Program-made: the position numbers and the translations under genes
Notes under the pieces: model-generated
What the model saw: the letters and a program-made list of their open reading frames with translations, nothing else
Database searches by the model: none
What the model was told of the DNA's origin: nothing
DNA from: DAONFI01 sp035403485
GTDB lineage: Bacteria > Planctomycetota > Phycisphaerae > SM23-33
NCBI GenBank assembly: GCA_964536835.1
Contig: CAZIAZ010000035.1
Span: forward strand, 1-29,642
DNA length: 29,642 nucleotides
Direction of reading: 5' to 3'
Shown here: positions 1 to 7,917 of the stretch, piece by piece
Position numbering within the stretch: the stretch's first letter is position 1
How the letters are laid out: the number at the start of each line of letters is the position of its first letter

Positions 1-50
1 TTCTTCTTTCTTGCCAGCCCGCAAAATTGCTCGATTTCGGCGACGCCCAT
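1..50 (-). CDS. Possible truncated gene start at the left edge
   Basis: An ATG at position 50 on the minus strand opens a frame that reads MGVAEIEQFCGLARKK and runs off the window without a stop. The same frame is open upstream back to a TAA near position 143, so a longer version with an alternative start is possible. No clear Shine-Dalgarno precedes the ATG. It lies 100 bases downstream of the acyl carrier protein gene on the same strand, so it is probably the next gene of that operon. The fragment is too short to assign a family. A ketoacyl-synthase-type partner of the ACP would fit the context, but nothing in these residues proves it. Confidence 0.3.
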   Translation of the reverse strand, partial: MGVAEIEQFCGLARKK

Positions 51-149
51 ATTTTGGGGATAGGTTCGAAAAAAACTCAAAATAACCGATGTTCGTCGGA
101 TTTTCTGAGTGGAAAGTGTGGATATAACACAGCTTTTCAGTTATTCGCT

Positions 150-398
150 TCAGACGGTCTGTTGTATATATTCGATAATTCTGGCGACGTTGTTAAGGCC
201 GGGGATTCGCATTTCATCAATCTCAATGTCGAAAGCGTCTTCGACGGCTACGATTATTTCGGCATGGGTTGCTGATGTCCACTTTGTAAGGCCGCCGGAG
301 TAATTCTCGTCTCGAAGAATTTCCTCTTCCTGTGAATCAAGGGAAAGTACATCCGTGATGGCCCGTACAACCTTGTCCTTTATTTCATCGCGGGTCAT
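150..398 (-). CDS. Small discrete acyl carrier protein
   Basis: This 82-residue acidic protein has the length and helical pattern of a free-standing acyl carrier protein, which carries acyl groups on a 4'-phosphopantetheine arm in the cytoplasm. The region W40-T-S42-A followed by H-A-E-I-I-V-A-V-E-D-A-F aligns with the WDSL-type ACP signature, and Ser42 is the expected attachment site. The usual Asp before the serine is Thr and the usual Leu after it is Ala, so the motif is divergent. The start overlaps the E2 stop as ATGA and has AGGAG six bases upstream, indicating translational coupling with E2. Because it follows a 2-oxoacid dehydrogenase, I infer that it receives or carries the acyl product of that enzyme. 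It is unlikely to be the main fatty-acid ACP, because no fab genes are visible beside it. Confidence 0.75.
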   Translation of the reverse strand: MTRDEIKDKVVRAITDVLSLDSQEEEILRDENYSGGLTKWTSATHAEIIVAVEDAFDIEIDEMRIPGLNNVARIIEYIQQTV

Positions 399-1498
399 TT
401 TTTCTCCTGTAACATCCTGTCGCAGACAGCCTTCAGAAAACAGCCGGCTTCCGCGCCGTTGAGTATTCTGTGGTCGAAGGCTAATGTCAGCGTATAATAT
501 TCGTTATCATCGCAGCCCCACCTGTCACCGATAGCCAGGATGGCTGCCTGTTCGGGATATATTATCGGGAATACCTGGCTGACGCCAGTGCCAATCATGG
601 TTGTTACGGAAAAATGTCCGCCGGTGAGGTCTTCCACCGTCAGCCGGTTTCTGATGGAGCGTTTCTGAAAGCCGCGGATTTTGCCGGCGATTTCGGTCAG
701 GCTGAGCGAATCGGCGTTGTGAATGACCGGCACTACGAGTGTGCCGTCGTTCTGGTTCAGGGCTACGCCGAGGGCTATTTCCCTGTGCAGCATGAGGCCG
801 GCGTCCAGCCACGTGGAGTTTATTTTTGGGAAATCCCGCAAAATTCCGGCTATGGTGCTTACCAGCAGGTCGCTGAGGCTTATGAGGATGTCGTCTTTAA
901 GGCAGATTTTTTCGACAGCCGACTCAAGGCTTGCCGCTGAGACGTGTTTTGAAAGATACGAATGCGGAATCGTGCCGAAAGATTTTGTGAGAACTTTCGC
1001 CGTCTGAAGTTGCAGATGCGAATGCGGCTGAAGTTTATCGCCGTCGACTGCGGTCGTCGGATTCTTTTGCAGATATTCAAGGACGTCTTTTTCCCGCACC
1101 AGCGATAAGTTGGCGAAGGCGTCGTCGGCAATATTGTGTTTCTCCATCAAACTGCGGGCTTTGGCGGTTATTTTCAAATCGCCTTCGATGGCGGCAGCGG
1201 CATGTTGCTGTTTATGCGTCGGCTTTGACGGCCATTGACCGGGGCGGTCGGCTGAAGATGTTATCCATGCTATCGTTTCGCCCACTGGCAGGTCTTTGCC
1301 GGCGGCTGAGATTATGTGCAAAAAACCGTCGCACGGCGCCGAAAATTCAAATGCCGCCTTGCTCGACTCCAGTTTGCATATGGCATCGCCGGCGCGTACC
1401 TGCGAGGCGTCGCCGACCAGCCATTCAAGGAGAAACATCGTGTCGTCGTTAGCTGTCTGTCGCGGTATTTCTACGGGTATGATTTGCGTTTCGCTCAT
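395..1498 (-). CDS. 2-oxoacid dehydrogenase E2 component (lipoyl acyltransferase)
   Basis: A 367-residue dihydrolipoyl acyltransferase. Residues 1-80 form a lipoyl domain with the lipoylated lysine expected at K47 in ESSKAAFEF. Residues about 105-142 look like a peripheral-subunit-binding domain, and the catalytic CAT-like domain follows to the end. The active-site motif near the C terminus reads D-H343-R-I-L-N347-G instead of the usual DHRxxDG, so the histidine is kept and the aspartate is asparagine. The frame is open further upstream to 1606, but ATG 1498 has GAGGA about nine bases upstream and lies just after the E1 stop, so I chose it. It would take the acyl group from E1-bound TPP and pass it to CoA, or, given the coupled ACP gene, possibly to ACP. 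No E3 (lipoamide dehydrogenase) gene is present here. Confidence 0.85.
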   Translation of the reverse strand: MSETQIIPVEIPRQTANDDTMFLLEWLVGDASQVRAGDAICKLESSKAAFEFSAPCDGFLHIISAAGKDLPVGETIAWITSSADRPGQWPSKPTHKQQHAAAAIEGDLKITAKARSLMEKHNIADDAFANLSLVREKDVLEYLQKNPTTAVDGDKLQPHSHLQLQTAKVLTKSFGTIPHSYLSKHVSAASLESAVEKICLKDDILISLSDLLVSTIAGILRDFPKINSTWLDAGLMLHREIALGVALNQNDGTLVVPVIHNADSLSLTEIAGKIRGFQKRSIRNRLTVEDLTGGHFSVTTMIGTGVSQVFPIIYPEQAAILAIGDRWGCDDNEYYTLTLAFDHRILNGAEAGCFLKAVCDRMLQEKK

Positions 1499-1529
1499 TT
1501 CAGATATGTCCTCAATAAATTGTCCGCGT

Positions 1530-3497
1530 TTAATCCAGTATTTCCAGAATCGCAGACAATATTCTGTTTTCGTCCGGCAGGACTTTTCGTTCGATATTTC
1601 TCGCACCTGGTACCGGCACGGGCAGAGCGCCCACCCGCCGCGCCTGGAACGGCGACGAAATTTCTTCCGTCAGCCTCGCCAGCCATTCAGTGCCGACTCC
1701 GCCGTCTGCCGGGCCTTCCTCCACGAATACGACGCGGCTGGTACGTCGGACGGATTCAAGGATGTCGTCGATATTGCGTGGCGCAAGTTCCGTCAATACG
1801 AAATAATCGAAATCTATTTCATCCTTCATCAGCATTGCCAGCATTGCCTGCTCAGCCATTGCGGTCATGCCGCCGTAGGTTATCAGCGTAACGTCGGCGG
1901 ATTTTTGCGGCGATGCCGATGAGAAGTACAGCGCCGGATATTCTCCGTCGTCTGCCGGTGATGTTGCGATGAATTCAAAGCCGACCGGCGGCGTCGCGAG
2001 TGGTTTTTGGGTATACAGCGTTTTGTTTTCGACAAGGATTACCGGGTTGGGGTCGAGTACTGCCGCCTGCAGCAGGGCTGCGGGGTTGTGTCGCTGCGAG
2101 AGGGCTACCACTTTCAGACCGGGTACGTTTGCATAAAAGTTTTCCGTACACTGGCTGTGCGTCGGGCCGTAGCCGCGATATCCGCCGGAAACGATTCGCA
2201 ACGTCAGCGGGATGTTCACTTTTCCGTCGTACATGAAGTGCATTTTGGCGGCTTGGTTGACAATCTGGTCGGTTGCCAGCAGGACGAAATCGGCGAACAT
2301 GATTTCCGCTATCGGATGGCCGCCCATGAGCGCCCAGCCGTTGGCCAACCCGACGATAGCCTGCTCGGATATCGGCGTGCCGAAGACCCTGCCCGGATAT
2401 TTCGTCGAAAGACCCTTGGTGACCTTGAACGGCCCGCCGTAATCGTCGACTATGTCTTCACCGAGCAGTTGTACGTCCGGAATTTTTTCAAGCATGCGGT
2501 CCAATGCATGGTTGAGGAGCTGATTTACGCGGGTATTTTCATCATGCCGCGGCAGCAGGTCGGCGGAATTTTTGAATAACGGCTTATCCGGCGAGGCTAG
2601 CGTGGCGACAGACCCCAACTCGACTTCCGGCGAATTTTCGATTGCCTTCAGGGCGAGGTCTATTTTCTTTTGTGCCGCCGCCATTGCCTCCATTGCATCG
2701 GGGTCTTTTTCGTCAAGCTGTTTCTGCAGCCAGTCGTTTTTCCAGCCGCTTTTTACAATTTCCGGATGCCGTGTGTCATCGCCCTTGCTGTGAGCCATCA
2801 GGCGGAACGTGTCGAGTACCTGTATGAACGGTTTGCCGCCGCGCACGGCAGCGGTTACGTTTGCGAAATGTTCCGCCAGTTCCATCGGGTCGCTTACGCT
2901 GCGGCGGTCTACTTCTATGCCGAATCCGCCCAGCCGCCTGACTATATCGCCGCTGGTCGTGCGAGCCGTCTCCGTCGACTGGGCCATGCCGTTGTATTCC
3001 ACGATTATCAGCAGCGGCAGTTGCAGAATACCGGCGATGTTGAGCGTTTCGTAGAGTATGCCCTGGCCCAGAGTGCCGTCGCCGATTTGCGCCACCACGA
3101 TGCCGTCGCAGTTCATGCGTTTTTTGTAATATGCACAGCCGGCGGCTATCGGCACGCTGCCGCCCTGGATGCCCTGAGAATAGAAATGTCCTTCGCACAG
3201 ATGCTGGCTGCCGCCGCGGCCGCTGCAAATTGAACCGCGACGGCCCATGATTTCCGCGAAAAGTCTCTCCGGCGTGCCGCCGAACGAAAGATAATGGCCG
3301 TGGCAGCGGTGATTGCTGAATGCGATGTCTTTCGACGTGTCGAGATTTGCATACAATGCTGCGGCGCATGCCTCCTGGCCGACGCACGTATGCGTAGTGC
3401 CGTAAATGCGGCCGGCTGCGAAAAGCTCCAGCAGCTTACGCTCAAAACAGCGTATTTCGGACATTTTTTCTATAAGTCTTTTTCTTGAAAACGACAT
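1530..3497 (-). CDS. Fused E1 alpha-beta 2-oxoacid dehydrogenase
   Basis: A 655-residue thiamine-diphosphate decarboxylase/dehydrogenase in which E1-alpha (about residues 1-310) and E1-beta (about 325-655) are one polypeptide. The alpha half has the TPP motif beginning IGDGTLGQG (GDG at 139-141) and ending in the asparagine of VEYN (169). The beta half has the family landmarks GEDI, TPISEQ, EIMFADF and NQAAKMHFMY. The family oxidatively decarboxylates a 2-oxo acid (pyruvate, acetoin-type or branched-chain) and acylates the E2 lipoyl group. The substrate cannot be read from the sequence. ATG 3497 is preferred over the in-frame ATG at 3509 because GGAGAG lies seven bases upstream of it. E2 follows after 31 bases. 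A copy of the dispersed ATTCAAACTGACYGAT motif abuts its ribosome binding site. Confidence 0.88.
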   Translation of the reverse strand: MSFSRKRLIEKMSEIRCFERKLLELFAAGRIYGTTHTCVGQEACAAALYANLDTSKDIAFSNHRCHGHYLSFGGTPERLFAEIMGRRGSICSGRGGSQHLCEGHFYSQGIQGGSVPIAAGCAYYKKRMNCDGIVVAQIGDGTLGQGILYETLNIAGILQLPLLIIVEYNGMAQSTETARTTSGDIVRRLGGFGIEVDRRSVSDPMELAEHFANVTAAVRGGKPFIQVLDTFRLMAHSKGDDTRHPEIVKSGWKNDWLQKQLDEKDPDAMEAMAAAQKKIDLALKAIENSPEVELGSVATLASPDKPLFKNSADLLPRHDENTRVNQLLNHALDRMLEKIPDVQLLGEDIVDDYGGPFKVTKGLSTKYPGRVFGTPISEQAIVGLANGWALMGGHPIAEIMFADFVLLATDQIVNQAAKMHFMYDGKVNIPLTLRIVSGGYRGYGPTHSQCTENFYANVPGLKVVALSQRHNPAALLQAAVLDPNPVILVENKTLYTQKPLATPPVGFEFIATSPADDGEYPALYFSSASPQKSADVTLITYGGMTAMAEQAMLAMLMKDEIDFDYFVLTELAPRNIDDILESVRRTSRVVFVEEGPADGGVGTEWLARLTEEISSPFQARRVGALPVPVPGARNIERKVLPDENRILSAILEILD

Positions 3498-3518
3498 CAA
3501 ACTCTCCATCAGTCAGTT

Positions 3519-3785
3519 TGAATTTTTTTTAACGACAATTTTTTAAATATTATTTACATGGCGTATTTTTTTAAGTTGTGATTTTAAAATTATTTTTTGT
3601 CTGGCGTATTATTAAAAGTTGCGATTAAAATTTTTTTTGTTTGGCTCATTTTAGAAAGTTACGATTAAAAAGTTATTTTTTGCTTGGTTCATTTTAAAAA
3701 GTTACGATTAAAAAGTTATTTTTTGCTTGGTTCATTTTAAAAAGTTGCTATTAAAAAATTATTCTTTTCCTGGCATATTTTTAAA
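3519..3785. repeat. Degenerate 43-bp tandem repeat (minisatellite), 6-7 units
   Basis: This AT-rich array sits between the E1 gene and the AAC(3)-like gene. The anchor TGG-TTC/CGT-ATTTT recurs at about 3559, 3602, 3642, 3685, 3728 and 3771. The spacings are 43, 40, 43, 43 and 43 bases, and a more diverged unit begins near 3519. The two units starting at 3681 and 3724 are nearly identical for about 37 bases. The last unit runs into the 3' end of the AAC(3)-like gene and encodes its final residues and TAA stop. The rest of this 260-base gap shows nothing else that I can support. Confidence 0.85.
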
Positions 3786-4697
3786 GTGGAAAAACCTGTT
3801 CATTTTCGCATATGGGTAAATTGTTTTGCCTTTTCGTACCCGCTGCTGCATCCACTCGATTGCCGCCGTCGCGTCAATTTCCCGCAGCGGTACGCCGCAT
3901 ATGCAATTCTCGCGGACGAAGCCTTGCCGGTACATGTGTTTCGTCCACTGGTATTTTGCCAGATACCACCACAGCCATGGCGCCCGGCAGTGCGTTCGGA
4001 GCGTGAATTCTTCGTTGGGCGTTCTGATGAGTACATCTTCACTGACGTAGAAATCGTCTATCGGCATGACGTCGCGCATGGTATCTTCGGCTACGTGGAG
4101 GATTGTCATCCTGTCCAGGGCACAGCCCAGTGCCAGCGTTTTGCCTTTCATTACGGCAAGTTTGGCGTAAGGAGATTTTTCGTCGTGCGGCGCGAACGAA
4201 TGACGATGGTCGGCGATGAGTTCTTCCGCGCGTTCGCCCTGTGCAGCCGCCGCGCTGAACGGATACAGACTGCGCAGAGTCTGTTTTCGACGACGAAACA
4301 GTTCGGTGACAAGGCCTACGTATGACGGGCAGCGGTGAGGCAGATAGATTTTATGGCCGTCTTCTTCTTTGAGTTTCGGGTGCGACGGCATTGCCAGCGT
4401 GCCGGACGGGCCGAGATATTCCAGCAGAAAATCTATCATATCCGTCGGCGTCCAGCCGAGCCTGTTGATTGCATCTGAATTTGAATGAAGCATCAGCACG
4501 TCGCCTGGAAATATGTTCAGGTTTTCCAGGATGGTTCTCAGGTCGTCGGTTGTTATTGCGCTGCAGGGCTGTTGAGGTACGGAGGCTGAGGTTTTTGGTT
4601 TTTTGGGGACATACCGGTCTTTGGCGGCTTTTATGCAGCGCAACATGAATTCTGCACTGGGCGGGATATTGTTTATGACATGCTGTTTGACGTTCAT
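3759..4697 (-). CDS. AAC(3)-fold N-acetyl/acyltransferase family protein
   Basis: A 312-residue member of the aminoglycoside 3-N-acetyltransferase (YokD/FrbF) superfamily, which acylates amino groups using acyl-CoA. Family landmarks are DVLMLHSNSDAI, the GTLAMPSHP segment, SLYPFSAAAAQG, DEKSPYAKL, and the GKTLALGC..DRMTILHVAED stretch. The HPTHS motif of classical resistance enzymes reads YPFSA here, a form I associate with biosynthetic and polysaccharide-locus members, so drug resistance is unlikely. The start overlaps the stop of the beta-propeller gene as ATGA and has GGAGG ten bases upstream. The final residues and stop lie inside the 43-bp repeat, so the C-terminal tail may have been remodelled by it. 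The neighbouring E1/E2/ACP genes suggest N-acylation of a sugar or amino-sugar intermediate, which is an inference. Confidence 0.75.
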   Translation of the reverse strand: MNVKQHVINNIPPSAEFMLRCIKAAKDRYVPKKPKTSASVPQQPCSAITTDDLRTILENLNIFPGDVLMLHSNSDAINRLGWTPTDMIDFLLEYLGPSGTLAMPSHPKLKEEDGHKIYLPHRCPSYVGLVTELFRRRKQTLRSLYPFSAAAAQGERAEELIADHRHSFAPHDEKSPYAKLAVMKGKTLALGCALDRMTILHVAEDTMRDVMPIDDFYVSEDVLIRTPNEEFTLRTHCRAPWLWWYLAKYQWTKHMYRQGFVRENCICGVPLREIDATAAIEWMQQRVRKGKTIYPYAKMNRFFHFKNMPGKE

Positions 4698-5800
4698 AAT
4701 CCGGCAGCCTCCAGGGCGCTTATGTCATATACCAGCATGCAGTCGTCGCAGCCGCCTGTGCCTATTGTGTGACAGACGAGTTTGTCGGTCGGATTGTGGC
4801 CTTCCGGAAAAAAGACGCGAGTATACTGGAACAACACGGGGTGCACTTTCGGCAGGCCGCTGAGTTTGAACCATATATCCGTCGGGAACGACAATACGCG
4901 GCGTGCCTGACTGGTACGCGAGTTAGTCATCCACACATGAGTGGCGGAATAATCGTTCGGCTGTGAAAATGTCCGCGGCAAGTTACGTTCAGGCCGCTCA
5001 GAATTCGTGGAACAGAAGTATCTCTCGCCGACCATGCAGCCGTAAAAACTCGAATTGTCTATCCTGGCGATATCGTCAATTTCACCGGTTGACTTGTCAT
5101 AACGACGGACGAAATTGTCGCAATTCGGCGAATCGTTTGCCGTCCATATCACGTCCGGCGTGACGGTCAGTGAATAAAAACGGTTTTTCTGGCCGCCTTT
5201 GAGTACGACGTCCACTTTTGAAAAATCGGCATTGGCGCGGATGAGGCGTTCTTCGCCTTCCCTGTCGCCGGTGCATATCCAGAAGCAGTCTGCGTATTCG
5301 TCGTAGGTAATGCCGTGAACGTGACGTATTTCGCCGTTGAACGAATATACTTTCTGCCATGTTTCGCCCAGGTCGCAACTGCCGTAGATATTGACCGGCC
5401 CGCGTTCCCTGTTGTCGAAATATTCGCCCCAGATTACCATGCCGCCCGGTTTATACGCAAGCGACACAGGCCTTGAGCCCCGCTCTATGACAAACTGACA
5501 GACCGCCTGTTTTTCACCGGCACGCAGCAGATATACGCCGCCCTTGAACGTGAAAATTATATTGCCGCCATCCAGCACGCGAAGACGATACGTACTCATG
5601 CGCAGAACTCGACGGGCCAGCTTGGAAAATTTCGCAACCGGAGCATATTTGGATAAAATCGGAATTTGGCCGATTTCGCGGAACGTTACGCCGAGGTCGT
5701 CGCTGGCCAATATGGAATCGTATCGCGAACAATAGAGTGTATTGCCAGCGAAAAAAAGAGGCCGCACACCTCGGATTTTTCTTATATATCTGGGATTCAT
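4694..5800 (-). CDS. BNR/Asp-box beta-propeller protein, function unknown
   Basis: A 368-residue protein with at least two Asp-box (BNR) turns, S-D-D-L-G-V-T-F and S-C-D-L-G-E-T-W, the hallmark of sialidase-type and related beta-propellers. Repeated hydrophobic beta-strand blocks run throughout. There is no signal peptide or transmembrane segment, so it should be cytoplasmic unless exported by another route. I see no convincing sialidase active-site RIP motif or arginine triad. ATG 5800 is chosen because GGAGCAGG sits just upstream; the frame extends five codons further only to a TTG at 5815. It is translationally coupled to the AAC(3)-like gene and 90 bases downstream of a methyltransferase gene, so the three probably form one glycan or natural-product operon. 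Substrate and reaction are unknown. Confidence 0.65.
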   Translation of the reverse strand: MNPRYIRKIRGVRPLFFAGNTLYCSRYDSILASDDLGVTFREIGQIPILSKYAPVAKFSKLARRVLRMSTYRLRVLDGGNIIFTFKGGVYLLRAGEKQAVCQFVIERGSRPVSLAYKPGGMVIWGEYFDNRERGPVNIYGSCDLGETWQKVYSFNGEIRHVHGITYDEYADCFWICTGDREGEERLIRANADFSKVDVVLKGGQKNRFYSLTVTPDVIWTANDSPNCDNFVRRYDKSTGEIDDIARIDNSSFYGCMVGERYFCSTNSERPERNLPRTFSQPNDYSATHVWMTNSRTSQARRVLSFPTDIWFKLSGLPKVHPVLFQYTRVFFPEGHNPTDKLVCHTIGTGGCDDCMLVYDISALEAAGL

Positions 5801-5889
5801 GTACCTGCTCCGCAAAATTTGTATTATCCAAACTTTTTTTTATAAAACAAGTTATGACCCAAGAAATTTGGCTTAATTACAAACGTTTG

Positions 5890-6576
5890 TTAATGGTTGG
5901 CCTCTGCTACCAGCATTTCATTTCCGCCGTTCTGAAATTCGTATGGAACTTTTCGTATGTTTACGGTGAAACTATCATTTTGCAGGCTATTTATTATGGT
6001 GTCGAGATGTCTGGATTTTTTTGCCCCAAGCTCCAGCAGTGGAAATATGCGCACTTCACCGGCGACACGGCAGAGCTCCTTTATCGCCATGATGTGAAAA
6101 TCCGCCGTCAGATGTTCGCTGTAAAGAAACAGCAGATGCGAACATAGCGAAAGTTCAAATGTTTTATCCGCAAAAGGCAGATTCGGCAGACTGGCGTCAA
6201 TATAACGGCCGTTAGCCAGGCCGGCCGGGTAGTCGGACAGAAAATCATTCATGGCGGCTATGCGCAGCTCACACAATTCCTGCGGTGATGAGATGTTTTC
6301 CCATACGAATTCGTGTCGGTTTTGCTCTGTCTGTTCCATGACCTGCACGTAGGTCTCATTGATGCGATTTTTGATTTCCTCGGCGCTGAAACGATAAATT
6401 GGGTCTACTGACACTATGCTGCCGCCGCGGTTTGTCAGTGTGCAGTTGAAAGCCGCCGGCCCGTCGCCGCAGCCGAGAATGCGTTTTTTCAGGTCATCTT
6501 CCGTCAGGGCGAACATCGCGACATATTCGTCAAAGCTGCGACCCCACGGAACGACGTCTTTTAATGTGAATGCCAT
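5890..6576 (-). CDS. Class I SAM-dependent methyltransferase-like protein
   Basis: A 228-residue protein with a recognisable SAM-binding motif I, ILGCGDGPAAF, at about residues 33-43. It is followed after a short strand by SVDPIY, whose acidic residue would bind the ribose. A later block NLPFADKTFELSLCSHLLF matches motif IV/V of class I methyltransferases (LPFxDxSFDLVxxSHxLF). The methyl acceptor cannot be told from the sequence. The ATG has a strong GGAGGG eight bases upstream. It is the first gene after the palindromic repeat at 6608-6682 and precedes the beta-propeller gene on the same strand, so it may open a small glycan or natural-product modification operon. Confidence 0.72.
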   Translation of the reverse strand: MAFTLKDVVPWGRSFDEYVAMFALTEDDLKKRILGCGDGPAAFNCTLTNRGGSIVSVDPIYRFSAEEIKNRINETYVQVMEQTEQNRHEFVWENISSPQELCELRIAAMNDFLSDYPAGLANGRYIDASLPNLPFADKTFELSLCSHLLFLYSEHLTADFHIMAIKELCRVAGEVRIFPLLELGAKKSRHLDTIINSLQNDSFTVNIRKVPYEFQNGGNEMLVAEANH

Positions 6577-6607
6577 AAAAACGCCCTCCGTAAAACTTAT
6601 TTTTTAG

Positions 6608-6682
6608 CTCAAAGTGACCGATTGACGATATTTACCTTTATGCCTGGTAATCCGGAAACCGTTAAATCGGTCAGTTTGAATT
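6608..6682. repeat. Mini-element with 16-bp terminal inverted repeats
   Basis: The left end CTCAAAGTGACCGATT (6608-6623) and the reverse complement of the right end (6665-6680), TTCAAACTGACCGATT, match at 14 of 16 positions. They enclose about 40 bases. The right end contains the last codons and the TGA stop of hydF. A related copy without an obvious left partner lies at 10691-10750 on the other strand, sharing the end sequence, GGTTTCC and TAAAGGTAAATA. Confidence 0.7.
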
Positions 6683-7915
6683 TTTAATTTTGCGATATTC
6701 TTCCATTGCAGCCGGAAATGGGGCTAGCGCGCGTTCGAATATGCCCAGCGTGTATGCTATGGTTATTCCGTAGTTGGTTATCGGCACGCCTGCGCGGCGG
6801 CAGTGCATTATTCGGCTGAGCATCTCACGACGATTCCACATGCATCCGCCGCAGTGAATTACGAGTTTGTACCTGCCCAGTTCGGCGGGGTCGTCAGGAA
6901 AATCGTGACCCTGCACGCTGTCGAACTGTATGTCGCCGCCGACGTACTGTCGCAGCCAGCGGGGGATTTTGACGCGCCCGATATCGTCGCCGATGGGATG
7001 GTGCGAGCAGGCTTCGGCTATCAGCACGCGGTCGCCTGGTTTGAGATTTTCTATGGCCATCGCGCCGCGGACGAATTCGCCGAGGTCGCCCTTGTTTCGT
7101 GCGAAGAGAATCGAAAAACTCGTCATCGGCACAGCCGGCGGCGTATCCGCAGAAACTTTCAGAAACGCCTGCGAATCAGTAATCACGATTGCCGGCGGAC
7201 GATTCAGCCGCTCAAGTGCGTCCCGCAATTCTCGCTCCTTGACCATCATGCAATATGCGTCGGTGTCAAGTATGTCGCGGATGGTCTGTACTTGCGGGAG
7301 TATTAAACGGCCTTTGGGGGCTTCGAGGTCTATCGGGACTACCAGCACCGCCAATTCGCCGGCTGGCAGAAGGTCGCCGACGATGGTGGGGGCGTTTATG
7401 AACTCTTCGGGAGCGGCTTTGATGAGGGCTTCACGCAGGTCGAGTATGCCTTGGCCGCTGGTTGCGGAAGTGCTGACGAGAGTTATGCCGTCGGCTTTCG
7501 CATTGTCGAGTATGTCGGCGGTCGGCCCGGCGAGGTCTGATTTATTCGCTGCGATAATCACCGGCGTTTTGCGGCTGACAAGCTCAGCCAGTATTTTCCG
7601 CTCGAATTCCCCCCATTCGCCCGCAGCGCAGACGATTATGCCCACGTCAGTGCGGTCGAAGATTTTGCGCGTTTTTGCGACGCGCATCTCGCCGAGCGCG
7701 CCGACGTCATCTATGCCGGCGGTGTCTATGAACAGTACCGGCCCGATGGGCAGAAGCTCCATCGGCTTTTCCACAGGGTCTGTCGTCGTGCCGGCGACGT
7801 CGGAGACTATTGACACGCTCTGTCGCGTCATTGCGTTGAGCAGCGAGCTTTTGCCGACATTCCGCCGGCCGAAAAGGCCTATCTGCAGCCGGAATCCTTT
7901 GGGCGTTGTTTGCAT
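6671..7915 (-). CDS. hydF: [FeFe]-hydrogenase maturation GTPase HydF
   Basis: A 414-residue scaffold protein that assembles the 2Fe subcluster precursor and delivers it to apo-[FeFe]-hydrogenase HydA. The N-terminal GTPase has the P-loop G16-R-R-N-V-G-K-S, the DTAG motif at 64-67 and the NKSD motif at 124-127. The C-terminal cluster site is complete: C303-S-H305, a spacing of 48 residues, then H354-C355-G-G-C358, matching the HydF CxH...HCxxC pattern. The open frame runs 89 codons further upstream through aspA, but ATG 7915 starts the family's usual N terminus, has AAGGA upstream and lies two bases after the aspA stop. HydE, HydG and the hydrogenase itself are not in the window. The stop codon lies within a repeat element. 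Confidence 0.95.
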   Translation of the reverse strand: MQTTPKGFRLQIGLFGRRNVGKSSLLNAMTRQSVSIVSDVAGTTTDPVEKPMELLPIGPVLFIDTAGIDDVGALGEMRVAKTRKIFDRTDVGIIVCAAGEWGEFERKILAELVSRKTPVIIAANKSDLAGPTADILDNAKADGITLVSTSATSGQGILDLREALIKAAPEEFINAPTIVGDLLPAGELAVLVVPIDLEAPKGRLILPQVQTIRDILDTDAYCMMVKERELRDALERLNRPPAIVITDSQAFLKVSADTPPAVPMTSFSILFARNKGDLGEFVRGAMAIENLKPGDRVLIAEACSHHPIGDDIGRVKIPRWLRQYVGGDIQFDSVQGHDFPDDPAELGRYKLVIHCGGCMWNRREMLSRIMHCRRAGVPITNYGITIAYTLGIFERALAPFPAAMEEYRKIKNSN

Positions 7916-7917
7916 TT

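Noticed and set aside
3519..3785. CRISPR array
   Set aside because: Units are contiguous tandem copies without unique spacers and no cas genes are nearby.
3759..4697. Aminoglycoside resistance gene
   Set aside because: The HPTHS motif of resistance enzymes is changed to YPFSA and the gene sits in a biosynthetic-looking operon.
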